Shown here piece by piece: positions 1 to 6,795 of a stretch of 64,000 bases of DNA. The DNA is from Polynucleobacter sp. AP-Reno-20A-A9. Its GTDB lineage: Bacteria; Pseudomonadota; Gammaproteobacteria; Burkholderiales; Burkholderiaceae. Numbering within the stretch: the first letter of the stretch is position 1; each line of letters starts with the position of its first letter. The notes beneath the pieces were generated by a model. It ran no database searches. It saw nothing but the letters and a program-made list of their open reading frames with translations, and was not told the origin of the DNA. The stretch lies in NCBI RefSeq assembly GCF_018882085.1, contig NZ_JACVPB010000001.1, forward strand, positions 1-64,000, written 5' to 3'. The position numbers and the translations under genes are program-made.

Positions 1-64
1 GTTCAACTACCTGTTTGACTGCCTCTAACTTGAACTCTTCAGTAAACCGTCTTCTTGTACTCAT
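1..64 (-). mobile_element. 5' end of an IS3-like transposase gene (orfA), cut by window edge
   Basis: Read leftward from an ATG at 62-64, the first 21 codons give MSTRRRFTEEFKLEAVKQVV and a further Glu. This is the typical start of the helix-turn-helix OrfA protein of IS3-family insertion sequences (motif RRRFTEEFKLEAVK). A good ribosome-binding site (AGGAGG, about 71-76 on the plus strand as its complement) precedes it. The rest of the element lies left of the window, so its integrity and terminal repeats cannot be judged. The IS end should lie between about 65 and 125. The family assignment rests on a short peptide but a characteristic one. Confidence 0.7.
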
Positions 65-124
65 GACACACCTCCTAATAGACTAAATATTAGGCTAGAA
101 AGTGTCTATAGAAGTAGTAGCGAT

Positions 125-559
125 TCAAAATCCTTTTCGCAAATTTACGCTTGCTGTTGCAATCTGCGTATCAAGCTCACCCAACTCCACAGCCGTTTTA
201 ATTTGCTCTAACGCTTTAATTAAACCTTGTGCTGTGTCGCACTCTACGCTGTGTTTACCTTTTGCCAACTCAATAAGCTGACTGCCATATTTAATGCTGA
301 CGCAGACTTTGCCAGCATCATTTTTAAACCACCACTCTCTCAACCTTTTGTTTACTTCCACACTTTTACGCAAACCAGTTTCTTTATCCTTTACTGTGCG
401 AAACTTTTTAACAGCAAAGCTAGTGCCGTTGATTTGGCTCTTAGCAAGCTCGATTTGCTCCCAAAGTTTATTAGACAGCTTATTGCGACGAAATACGACT
501 GCTGGTATATGTGCTGGTTTTTTTGCTGTGCTAAGTTTTAATCCATCTAATGTACTCAT
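125..559 (-). CDS. DUF6641-like hypothetical protein
   Basis: A 144-residue basic protein beginning MSTLDGLKLSTAKKPAHIPA, followed by VVFRRNKLSNKLWEQIELAK. I recognise it as resembling DUF6641, small proteins found in phages and integrative elements of proteobacteria; the function is unknown. I chose the ATG at 557-559, not the upstream one at 586, because an AGGAG Shine-Dalgarno sits just before it (complement near 565-569). No membrane segment or catalytic motif is visible. It lies directly behind the IS3-like fragment in the AT-rich left element. Family call from memory of the N-terminal motif, moderately sure; coding status is likely. Confidence 0.7.
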   Translation of the reverse strand: MSTLDGLKLSTAKKPAHIPAVVFRRNKLSNKLWEQIELAKSQINGTSFAVKKFRTVKDKETGLRKSVEVNKRLREWWFKNDAGKVCVSIKYGSQLIELAKGKHSVECDTAQGLIKALEQIKTAVELGELDTQIATASVNLRKGF

Positions 560-703
560 ATCAATCTCCTTTGTAAGTAAGTTCAATTACTGTAGTTTCG
601 GAAACGCTACGAGAACAACCTGAATTTGCCGTGCAATACCCAGTCATATGTAAGAAATGGACAGCAAATATTAAGGAATATTTGGTTGTTGATAAATATT
701 TGT

Positions 704-1045
704 ATGCGTAATGACGAACAAGTAGCAAATGATTGGTTAAAGCAAAACGGTATTGCAATAAAGCATATGGACAGAGTGGACTTATGCTTACAGCAAGCAC
801 AGATAGTTGCGACAAACTTACTCAAACATCACGCAGAATGGTTAAACAGCGACGAACGCGATTTACTAACGACATATACAAAAACCGTGCAGATAAGAGC
901 AAGACAGAACAAGGCTTGTAGGGCTATGTCTTACAAGGTGCTCAATTTAGGCAAACGGACGAACAGAAAATTATTTAGACAGCACACGCAAATAAGTCAT
1001 TGCGATAACAAAGGACAAAAACACGAAGTGGAATATAACGGCTAA
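704..1045 (+). CDS. hypothetical protein, accessory element
   Basis: A 113-residue, Lys/Arg-rich, soluble-looking protein beginning MRNDEQVANDWLKQNG. I do not recognise it. The frame is open from 626 (a TTG there would add 26 residues), but the ATG at 704 starts the part with ordinary amino-acid composition. No clear Shine-Dalgarno precedes 704, so the start is uncertain. Its stop codon overlaps the ATG of the next small ORF (TAATG at 1043-1047), an arrangement typical of translational coupling, which supports both being real. The function cannot be inferred. Confidence 0.45.
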   Translation: MRNDEQVANDWLKQNGIAIKHMDRVDLCLQQAQIVATNLLKHHAEWLNSDERDLLTTYTKTVQIRARQNKACRAMSYKVLNLGKRTNRKLFRQHTQISHCDNKGQKHEVEYNG

Positions 1046-1170
1046 TGACTTCGTGCTCGTATTGCAATTGCTGTAAAGGTTGCGATACATATGAGCGAGC
1101 CGCAGAATTACTGTTTAGCAAATCAATGCGAAAACTGGTTGAGAGTTTTAATACATTCGTCTCTCGTTAA
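1045..1170 (+). CDS. 41-residue cysteine-rich mini-protein
   Basis: A short ORF starting at the ATG of a TAATG stop-start overlap with the gene before it. The product begins MTSCSYCNCCKGCDTYERAA and has five Cys in the first 13 residues (C-x2-C-x-C-C-x2-C), then a mixed charged tail ending FVSR. The cysteine cluster could bind zinc or an iron-sulfur centre, or form a small zinc knuckle. I know no family for it. Short length means chance cannot be excluded, but the coupling and the clustered cysteines argue that it is translated. Confidence 0.4.
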   Translation: MTSCSYCNCCKGCDTYERAAELLFSKSMRKLVESFNTFVSR

Positions 1171-1417
1171 ATTCTTTTACAGTTGTATGCGATGGAATCA
1201 GAACATTACATACAAGCGACGACTATCAATGCTACTTCTTTAAGTCGCATATAGCCGTTGTTTACTCCAAAATCAGTCAAACAACAAAGCAAAAGCAAAT
1301 CAATAATGAGCCGAAGGAAATGTGACGAGCGAAAGCGATAGCTTTAGCGAAGACACAGCAAGCAACGAAGTAGCTTGCTTCGAATAACTGAGTTACTATG
1401 AAAGAAAGGAGTTTCAT
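1171..1417 (+). other. gene-poor interval with short inverted repeats
   Basis: No convincing coding region. Around 1320-1390 there are short, interleaved inverted repeats (for example the pairing of AGCGAAAGC with GCTTTAGC, and AAGCAACGAAG-type sequence with CTTGCTTCG), followed by the strong ribosome-binding site of the next gene. It may contain the promoter or a processing structure for that gene. No clear -35/-10 pair can be assigned. Confidence 0.3.
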
Positions 1418-1759
1418 ATGACTGAAAATCAAATTAGTGAATATACCCAAAAGCTATTAGATAGAGTAGTTGCTCTTACGCACGAAGTAGAGAATCTACG
1501 CACATCATATGGGATAGTGCGAGATAGATTAAATATGAACGCTGAACAGCTATTTGTTTTGGCAAAAGGATTTACTGACGAAGCAAAACTCATAGAACAA
1601 TTTGCCACACTATCCACACAAGCCGCAAGCATTACTGCGGATATGGCAATGCTTACTAAGAATGAAGCACTTATTATGTGTGCTAATGCTTCTCACCAAA
1701 CAGCAAAAGATTTAGACGAGCTTATTGCCAAGTTTAAGCAAGGACATTTGGATAACTAG
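1418..1759 (+). CDS. hypothetical helical protein
   Basis: A 113-residue, acidic, almost entirely helical protein beginning MTENQISEYTQKLLDRVVAL. Heptad-like spacing of Leu/Val/Ile in residues 5-60 suggests a coiled coil. No signal peptide or membrane helix. A strong Shine-Dalgarno (AAGGAG at 1406-1411) lies seven bases before the ATG, so the start is secure. It resembles small structural or accessory proteins of phages and conjugative elements, but I do not recognise a family. It converges on the HD-GYP gene; their stop codons are 8 bases apart. Confidence 0.65.
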   Translation: MTENQISEYTQKLLDRVVALTHEVENLRTSYGIVRDRLNMNAEQLFVLAKGFTDEAKLIEQFATLSTQAASITADMAMLTKNEALIMCANASHQTAKDLDELIAKFKQGHLDN

Positions 1760-1767
1760 CATTAGAA

Positions 1768-2811
1768 TTATTTAGTATGGGGGGGGGGGAATTGATAACC
1801 ATCTTCTCTAAACAACTTTAAGCAAGCATCAACAACCTCAGCATCAAATAGCTTTCCTTTGCCATTCTCAATTTCTTGCAATGCCGCATCTATACCAATT
1901 GCAGGACGATACGGACGAGCGTGAGACATTGCTTCAACAGTATCAGCTACAGCTAATATTCTTGCTTCCTTAATAATGCTATCGCCTTTTAAGTGATTGG
2001 GATAACCACTGCCATCAAGTCGTTCGTGATGTTGATAGATGGTTTGTGCAAGTGCCCATTCGAAGTTTATATTCTTAACAATATCAAAACCAGTTTGTGC
2101 GTGTCTATGCAATGCTTCAAGTTCGAAAGATTCTAATTTGGTTGGCTTGCTTAAAATTTCTGCTGGCACAGCAATCTTGCCAATGTCGTGTATCAACGCA
2201 CTTAGCTTTAATCCTTCAATCAGATTGATTGGTAAATTCATTTCTGTAGCAATTGCAACACACAAGTGTGCAACACTACATTGATGTTGGTAAGTGTATG
2301 CATCTCTCGCTACGATAACTTTAGTCAATGCCTCCACAACCTGATACATATTGAGTGCGAGAGCTTGTTGATAGCGGATTAAAGAACTTTCAGCATTCTT
2401 TCTGCTTGTAATGTCTCTAATGTTGCATTGAATAACTCTGTCGCCATTTACACCGTATACATTACTTACAAACTCAACGCTAATAATTTTTCCATCTTTT
2501 GTGCGTAATGGTAAATCGTTGTATTTAATATAGCCGTCCTTCTGTAATACAGCAAAGGCTTTAATGGACGCACTTTTATCAACCATTGCACCAATTTCCC
2601 ACAACTCCATACCAACAAGCTCTTCTTTTGTATAACCAAGCATCTGTATTAGGTATGGATTTACATCTTCAATTTTTCCTGTTTCAAATTCCAATATCAA
2701 AATGCCATCTTGCGCAGTTTCAAACAAGCGTCTGTAGCGAAGATTTAAGTCAGTATTAGTGTTTGTCATATTCTTATACTCTGCCCAATCGTTTAATTTG
2801 TCAAACAGCAC
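1768..2811 (-). CDS. PAS/HD-GYP domain cyclic-di-GMP phosphodiesterase
   Basis: A 347-residue protein with a PAS sensor domain (about 25-145, including the ETAQDGILILEFETGKIEDVNP start and a PAC tail NIRDITSRKNAE) and a C-terminal HD-GYP domain (about 155-340). The HD-GYP signature is complete: H176, H208-D209 (LIHDIGKIAVP), H261-H262 and GSGYP at 267-271. The family hydrolyses cyclic-di-GMP with a bi- or tri-nuclear metal centre, so this is probably a soluble, ligand- or redox-sensing second-messenger phosphodiesterase. The start is a GTG at 2811; an ATG at 2769 also precedes the PAS domain. The last codons are an uninterrupted run of 11 C (1779-1789) encoding Pro-Pro-Pro before HTK-stop. 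It is transcribed divergently from the small recombinase. Confidence 0.85.
   Translation of the reverse strand: MLFDKLNDWAEYKNMTNTNTDLNLRYRRLFETAQDGILILEFETGKIEDVNPYLIQMLGYTKEELVGMELWEIGAMVDKSASIKAFAVLQKDGYIKYNDLPLRTKDGKIISVEFVSNVYGVNGDRVIQCNIRDITSRKNAESSLIRYQQALALNMYQVVEALTKVIVARDAYTYQHQCSVAHLCVAIATEMNLPINLIEGLKLSALIHDIGKIAVPAEILSKPTKLESFELEALHRHAQTGFDIVKNINFEWALAQTIYQHHERLDGSGYPNHLKGDSIIKEARILAVADTVEAMSHARPYRPAIGIDAALQEIENGKGKLFDAEVVDACLKLFREDGYQFPPPHTK
1779..1789 (-). repeat. 11-bp homopolymer (poly-C on coding strand) at 3' end of the HD-GYP gene
   Basis: Eleven consecutive G on the plus strand, read as C in the gene, lie four codons before the stop. Tracts of this length are prone to replication slippage, which would replace the terminal HTK with another tail. 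The tract is unusual in this AT-rich region. It could also be a sequencing or assembly artefact. Confidence 0.8.
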
Positions 2812-2874
2812 CTCAAACCCACGCTATAAACACTTAACGAGTGACAGTGAATAGCAATACAGCAGAGATGTGCT

Positions 2875-3000
2875 CAAACAGCGTATAGACGCTGTACGCA
2901 AGTCTGCGTATTTCTGTAGTCAAAATCCCACACTATCAATAAATAGTTATATGTAAGGAAATACACATTTCATTACATTTCGTTACGCAAACAGCGTATC
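2875..3000. repeat. tandem hairpins and 12-bp direct repeats between the HD-GYP and recombinase genes
   Basis: Two adjacent perfect inverted repeats: ACAGCGT/ACGCTGT (2878-2884 and 2889-2895, 4-base loop) and TACGCA/TGCGTA (2895-2900 and 2905-2910, 4-base loop). The 12-mer CAAACAGCGTAT occurs at 2875-2886 and again at 2988-2999 in the same orientation. The whole set lies in the 215-bp divergent intergenic region in front of the small tyrosine recombinase. Possible roles are recombinase or regulator binding sites; terminator function is unlikely because no T-tract follows. Confidence 0.6.
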
Positions 3001-3026
3001 TCATTATTTTTAATAAGGAAAATATA

Positions 3027-3701
3027 TTGCTTACAAATTGGCATAAATCAGTCGCAGAAAGAAACAAAAGAAAGCAACATAGAGACATAGCAAAACTTTG
3101 GTTAGGTAAAGAAACTATGTCGAAACAAGCAAAAGTATTAAGTGGTGCAGAAATTCGCAGAGTATTGGATTACTGTGCAACAAGAAAGCATTCACAACGC
3201 AATAGAGCATTAGTAATGATTATGTTTAATACGGGAATGCGTGTAAGTGAAGTTGCCAGTCTACGCATTAAAGATGTTGTAGATAGCGAAGGCAATATAA
3301 AGAACGAAATACGCTTATTGGCAGAGAATACAAAGACGAATGAGGCAAGAACGGTATTTGTGAACGAGAAGTTGCGTAAAGAACTACAGCAATACGCAAA
3401 GGTATATGCCAACTCAAATCCAAGCAATAAGTTCTTCTATAGTCAAAAGCGTGATAGCGACGGCTTTACGGCAAATACGCTTACACAGCACTTTCACTAT
3501 TTGTATAAGCGTGTTGGGTTAGACGGAGCAAGCTCACATTCGTCTCGTCGCACATTTATTACAAAATTGGCAAATGATGGAATTGGTGTGCGTGTGATTA
3601 TGGGATTAAGCGGACACAAAGCACTTAGTAGCGTGCAATGCTACATCGACTGCAATAGTGAGCTTATGAGAAACGCTGTGGAGAATTTGGCTGTGGTGTG
3701 A
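3027..3701 (+). CDS. minimal tyrosine recombinase (catalytic-domain-only integrase)
   Basis: A 224-residue protein of the phage-integrase/tyrosine recombinase family. The catalytic residues are all visible: Arg in NTGMRVSEVASLRIKD, His-x-x-Arg in SSHSSRRTFITKLA, Gly-His in LSGHKALSSVQCYID, and the nucleophile Tyr in that same segment. The usual N-terminal core-binding domain is missing: only about 45 residues precede the catalytic domain, a size like FimB/FimE invertases. A TTG at 3027 is supported as start by AAGGA at 3015-3019; the first ATG is at 3117. It lies next to the inverted repeats at 2875-3000 and diverges from the HD-GYP gene. Role: either local DNA inversion or excision, or a partner of the larger integrase at 4557-5771. 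Confidence 0.85.
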   Translation: MLTNWHKSVAERNKRKQHRDIAKLWLGKETMSKQAKVLSGAEIRRVLDYCATRKHSQRNRALVMIMFNTGMRVSEVASLRIKDVVDSEGNIKNEIRLLAENTKTNEARTVFVNEKLRKELQQYAKVYANSNPSNKFFYSQKRDSDGFTANTLTQHFHYLYKRVGLDGASSHSSRRTFITKLANDGIGVRVIMGLSGHKALSSVQCYIDCNSELMRNAVENLAVV

Positions 3702-3708
3702 TGGATTT

Positions 3709-3824
3709 GATGGTTTGCTTGGTTTTGATGGTTAGGCACACAGCCGAAAAACAAGCATATGCAAGGCATATGGCTATTAGGCTTTATGTGTAGGTTTTTT
3801 AGCTGTGTAGTCAGCCAAACCATC
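3709..3824. terminator. long nested stem-loop between convergent genes
   Basis: Between two convergent stop codons lies a nested structure. The outer stem is GATGGTTTG (3709-3717) with CAAACCATC (3816-3824); the middle stem is ACACAGC (3738-3744) with GCTGTGT (3802-3808), continued after a 2-bp bulge by AAAAAC (3747-3752) with GTTTTT (3794-3799). The apex holds the palindrome GCATATGC (3755-3762). A bidirectional terminator is the simplest reading. It is long for that purpose, so another role in DNA or RNA structure is possible. Confidence 0.45.
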
Positions 3825-3825
3825 C

Positions 3826-4512
3826 TTACTTGCCTTGCTTCTTCAAGTTAGCAAGCATTCCTTTTAACTTCTCTGCTTGTTGTTGGTTTTGTTTTAACTC
3901 TGCTTCAATTTCTTCTGCTGTGCGCTCTTGCTTTGCCAATTCCTCTAACGCTAATGCCATTACATCTAACTTCACTTGTGCTTTTGTTTTCCATCCGTGT
4001 AATTGCTGTAATCGTCCTTGTGCCAAATTATTCGCACTCTTACTTGTAATCAAGCGTGGCATACCATCGCTATCTAAACTTATATCGCTGTCAAAACTAA
4101 AATCAATGCCTCTATCAAACCACATCACCAATGTTTTGTCGGTAGCAATAATTTCTTGTAGTTTTTCGTATGCACGCTCAAATAAGCCGTCAGCCTTATT
4201 TTTCATATCGTCCATCACTTGCTTGCGATTGACAATTACTTTGCCAACTTTGGGATTGCGTCCGCTATAGCTATCCAATTTTCCGTGCCACATCACTGCT
4301 TCTTGTAGCATTTGCTCATACTCTTTTACTTCTTGCGGTGGTTTTATTTCACGCAACTCTTGTTGCTCAGCCCAACGCTGTTTGTATAGTTTTGCAAAGT
4401 CTTTGCCAACCGCATTATTAAAGTCACGCGGCGAAACATCCAATCCTTTTTCCAACATACGCATTAGCTCTTTAATACGCTTCTTGCGTGTCTCGTTATT
4501 AAAGCGTGCCAT
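3826..4512 (-). CDS. hypothetical basic protein with coiled-coil C-terminus
   Basis: A 228-residue, Lys/Glu-rich protein starting MARFNNETRKKRIKELMRML. Residues 185-225 (LALEELAKQERTAEEIEAEL, then KQNQQQAEKLKGML) form an evident coiled coil. The middle has WHGKLDSYSG and DKTLVMWFDRGIDFSFDSD, with no catalytic motif that I know. No membrane segment. It is oriented with the 404-residue integrase behind it (44 bases upstream), so the two may be co-transcribed. It could be a DNA-binding or replication accessory of the element, but this is only context. Confidence 0.6.
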   Translation of the reverse strand: MARFNNETRKKRIKELMRMLEKGLDVSPRDFNNAVGKDFAKLYKQRWAEQQELREIKPPQEVKEYEQMLQEAVMWHGKLDSYSGRNPKVGKVIVNRKQVMDDMKNKADGLFERAYEKLQEIIATDKTLVMWFDRGIDFSFDSDISLDSDGMPRLITSKSANNLAQGRLQQLHGWKTKAQVKLDVMALALEELAKQERTAEEIEAELKQNQQQAEKLKGMLANLKKQGK

Positions 4513-4556
4513 AAGTCACATATATAAAAAGTAAGCAGATAACCAATATTACATTG

Positions 4557-5771
4557 TTATGCCAATCTCTCTGCTGCCATTGTTGCTGTCATTTTGCTGT
4601 AGTGCCGTTCAATCATATTCACGCTAGTTCCCATTTGCTTAGCAAGCGTATGTATATCAATGCCGCTTGCTAACGCAAAAGTAGCGTAGGTATGACGCAA
4701 GCTATACAGCGTTCGGTTTAAGCCACCACTATCCTTACGCATACTGCTTCGCACCATTAAGTTTCTAAATATATTTTCCATATTGCTTATCTGCGTGTTG
4801 TCAGGCAAACAAAAGATGGCTTTGTCTAACTTAGCTTCAATTAGTCCATTTAAGTTTGTGTAGTCCAACTTATGCCAACGCATTAGACGCTCAAATACTT
4901 TGATTACTTCGTGCTTAGCAATTAGGTAGCGTGGACCAGTCTTGCCACTTACCCAAACACGCAAATATTTTTTATTGCCTATCCAATGCCACTGCAAGTG
5001 TTTCCAACGCAAGCGTAGTGCTTCTGTGCCGTGTCTAACTCCAGTGTTTACCAAAAATTCTATGTAAGCAACACACAGCGTTCGCATTAGTCTTGTGCGT
5101 TCTGTATAGCTACTCCTTACCCAAGTCTCTGTATAACTTATCAACTCAATAATTTCTTCTTTACTAAAAGCTGGGCGAGGCTGACTACGCTTGCCTTTGC
5201 TGTCTAACATTGGCACAGCACGATTGTGTGCAACATAGCCACGCTCTCTCGCTAAATTCACAACACGAATATATGCACTTGCGTGATTGCGTTTCGTGCT
5301 TGCCATCGGTACTTTATTCATTTCAGTAATTCGCCACGCATCAAAATCTGCAAGCATCTCTGTTGTAATGTTTTCTATTTCGTAGGCGCCAAAAAAAGGA
5401 ATGAGATATTTATTGATTGCAAAAATATAATCTCTATAACAACGACGACCAATGTTGTTATTCAATGCTCTACTCATATTTGCAATTTCATCTAACGCAA
5501 TCTGCTTAAATGTTTTCGTAGTGATTGCCAAGCCAGCGTCTGTTTTTATTTTTACTGTTTCATATATTACAATCGCATTTATCTTTGCTTGCTCTATGTC
5601 AGTAGTATTTGTTGTCGTGCTATGCCACTTGTTGTTTGCCAACTTAAATCGCACTTGCCACTGTGATGACTGCGGACGCTTATACAGCAAGGCTTTGCCG
5701 TCCATCAGCTTTACTTGTTTAATAGTGTTTGCATCAAACTGTGTTGTGAATAATTGTTGTAGCGAACTCAT
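4557..5771 (-). CDS. tyrosine recombinase/phage integrase of the left element
   Basis: A 404-residue integrase with an N-terminal arm-binding region (FKLANNKWHSTTTN, about 40-60), a SAM-like core-binding domain (about 105-200) and a C-terminal catalytic domain. Catalytic Arg is in NTGVRHGTEALRLRW; the box II Arg and preceding His are in SLRHTYATFALASG; the Tyr nucleophile is in MIERHYSK near the C-terminus. The usual LGH of box II is MGT here, as in a common integrase subgroup. The gene lies about 200 bp from a split tRNA-Phe, the expected position for an integrase next to its attachment site. It probably drove integration of the 1-5972 element. Confidence 0.88.
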   Translation of the reverse strand: MSSLQQLFTTQFDANTIKQVKLMDGKALLYKRPQSSQWQVRFKLANNKWHSTTTNTTDIEQAKINAIVIYETVKIKTDAGLAITTKTFKQIALDEIANMSRALNNNIGRRCYRDYIFAINKYLIPFFGAYEIENITTEMLADFDAWRITEMNKVPMASTKRNHASAYIRVVNLARERGYVAHNRAVPMLDSKGKRSQPRPAFSKEEIIELISYTETWVRSSYTERTRLMRTLCVAYIEFLVNTGVRHGTEALRLRWKHLQWHWIGNKKYLRVWVSGKTGPRYLIAKHEVIKVFERLMRWHKLDYTNLNGLIEAKLDKAIFCLPDNTQISNMENIFRNLMVRSSMRKDSGGLNRTLYSLRHTYATFALASGIDIHTLAKQMGTSVNMIERHYSKMTATMAAERLA

Positions 5772-5971
5772 ACACGCAAGTATGTTTTCAAACGCCTACT
5801 TGGACGACGATTAGTTTTTTATCGTCGCAAAAATCCCACGCAATACTCTGCGAACAAAATTATGTGTGTGATTTTTTTATTGAGTGCCGCAGATATTTCT
5901 GCGAATTGAACGGCGCTGTGAAGAGAAGCTTTGAGCTAATGTTTACAACTGTCAAACATCGAAAAATATTT
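5772..5971. other. putative attachment-site arm region
   Basis: No coding region. The stretch is AT-rich and has a perfect small hairpin CGCAGA/TCTGCG at 5888-5893 and 5898-5903 (4-base loop). Related TCTGCG words also occur near 5850 and at 2904-2909. An A/T palindrome (GAAAAATATTTTTTTC, about 5961-5976) abuts the tRNA fragment. Repeated short words next to an integrase gene are consistent with arm-type binding sites, but this is inference. Confidence 0.35.
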
Positions 5972-6009
5972 TTTTCAATCCTCTGCTCTACCGACTGAGC
6001 TACCAGGCC
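5972..6009 (-). pseudogene. 5' half of a tRNA-Phe gene, interrupted at the anticodon loop
   Basis: Reading leftward from 6009: acceptor 5' strand GGCCTGG, TA, D-arm GCTCAGTCGGTAGAGC, A, anticodon stem GAGGA, then loop TTGAAAA with anticodon GAA (complement at 5974-5976). This matches bacterial tRNA-Phe. After the loop the expected stem partner TCCTC, variable loop, T-arm and acceptor 3' strand are absent, and A/T-rich element sequence follows. The break at the anticodon loop is a classical tyrosine-integrase crossover point. A functional tRNA-Phe must be rebuilt at the other end of the element or encoded elsewhere. Confidence 0.85.
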
Positions 6010-6109
6010 AAGAGCTGGAATTATAACGAATTGGCTTAGGGAGCCCTCAAATTTTCTTAGCCCCCCGTGATTTCTGGGTTTTGTGGTGCCTGCCCTTATT
6101 AGGCGGGGC

Positions 6110-6793
6110 TTAGCTTTCGCCTTTATTGCGCGATGTATCTATTCCCAAGGCTTTCAGTTTGCGATACAAATGGGTTCTTTCTAGGCCTGTGTACTCTGAA
6201 ATCTTGGTCATGCTGCCGCCCATGATTTGCATTTGATGCTCAAAATACGCCTTCTCAAATAAATCTCTTGCTTCCCTCAAAGGAAGATCAAAGTACGTTT
6301 TTGCAATTCCGCTGATGTATTCACCCTCAACAGCCGGGGCAGCCGATTCGGCAACCACCTGCTTTGGTGTAGCAACGGAGTTAGCGCTCGACTGAACGGC
6401 TCTAACCTGCTCTGGCTCTACATATTTAGGAGAGCTCTCCAAAGCTTTGCTAACCGTCTTTAAAAGCTTTTGCAGGGCAATTGGTTTTTCTAAAAAGTTG
6501 AGCGCTCCAATACGAGTTGCTTCAACAGCAGTATCAATCGTTGCATGACCAGACATCATCACTACCGGCATCGTGAGTTGTCCAGTATTGGACCACTCCT
6601 TTAATAAGGTAATGCCATCGGTATCAGGCATCCAAATATCTAACAAGACTAAATCGGGGCGCATTTGTTCGCGAATAGTGCGTGCCTGTATAGCGCTTTC
6701 TGCAGCGTACACAGTATGGCCTTCATCTGTGAGAATCTCATTGAGAAGCTCACGAATTCCCATCTCGTCATCAACAACCAAAATACTAGCCAT
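6110..6793 (-). CDS. ntrX: NtrX-like response regulator without AAA+ domain
   Basis: A 227-residue response regulator. The receiver domain occupies residues 3-120 with acidic pocket D8-D9, phosphoacceptor D52 (LVLLDIWMPD) and the conserved Lys in FLEKPI. A linker of about 45 residues leads to a Fis-type helix-turn-helix (about 180-222, GSMTKISEYTGLERTHLYRKL). The sigma-54 activating AAA+ domain of classical NtrX is missing; the short REC-Fis form is the usual partner of NtrY in many betaproteobacteria. It is co-transcribed with the kinase gene upstream (2-base gap) and probably receives phosphate from it. It is the last gene of the def-fmt-htpX-rsmB leftward cluster, close to the island junction. 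Confidence 0.85.
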   Translation of the reverse strand: MASILVVDDEMGIRELLNEILTDEGHTVYAAESAIQARTIREQMRPDLVLLDIWMPDTDGITLLKEWSNTGQLTMPVVMMSGHATIDTAVEATRIGALNFLEKPIALQKLLKTVSKALESSPKYVEPEQVRAVQSSANSVATPKQVVAESAAPAVEGEYISGIAKTYFDLPLREARDLFEKAYFEHQMQIMGGSMTKISEYTGLERTHLYRKLKALGIDTSRNKGES

Positions 6794-6795
6794 GC

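Noticed and set aside
733-921. 62-residue ORF in another frame inside the gene at 704-1045
   Set aside because: It lacks coupling and has poorer composition; the overlapping frame is longer and is joined to the next ORF by TAATG.
3709-3824. Integron attC site
   Set aside because: A GTTRRRY-like word (3731-3737) is present but its partner has a mismatch and the wrong order, and no integron integrase is in the window.
6060-6109. Rho-independent terminator after ntrX
   Set aside because: Some complementarity (CGCC/GGGC-like) exists, but the stem is broken and no T tract follows on the minus strand.
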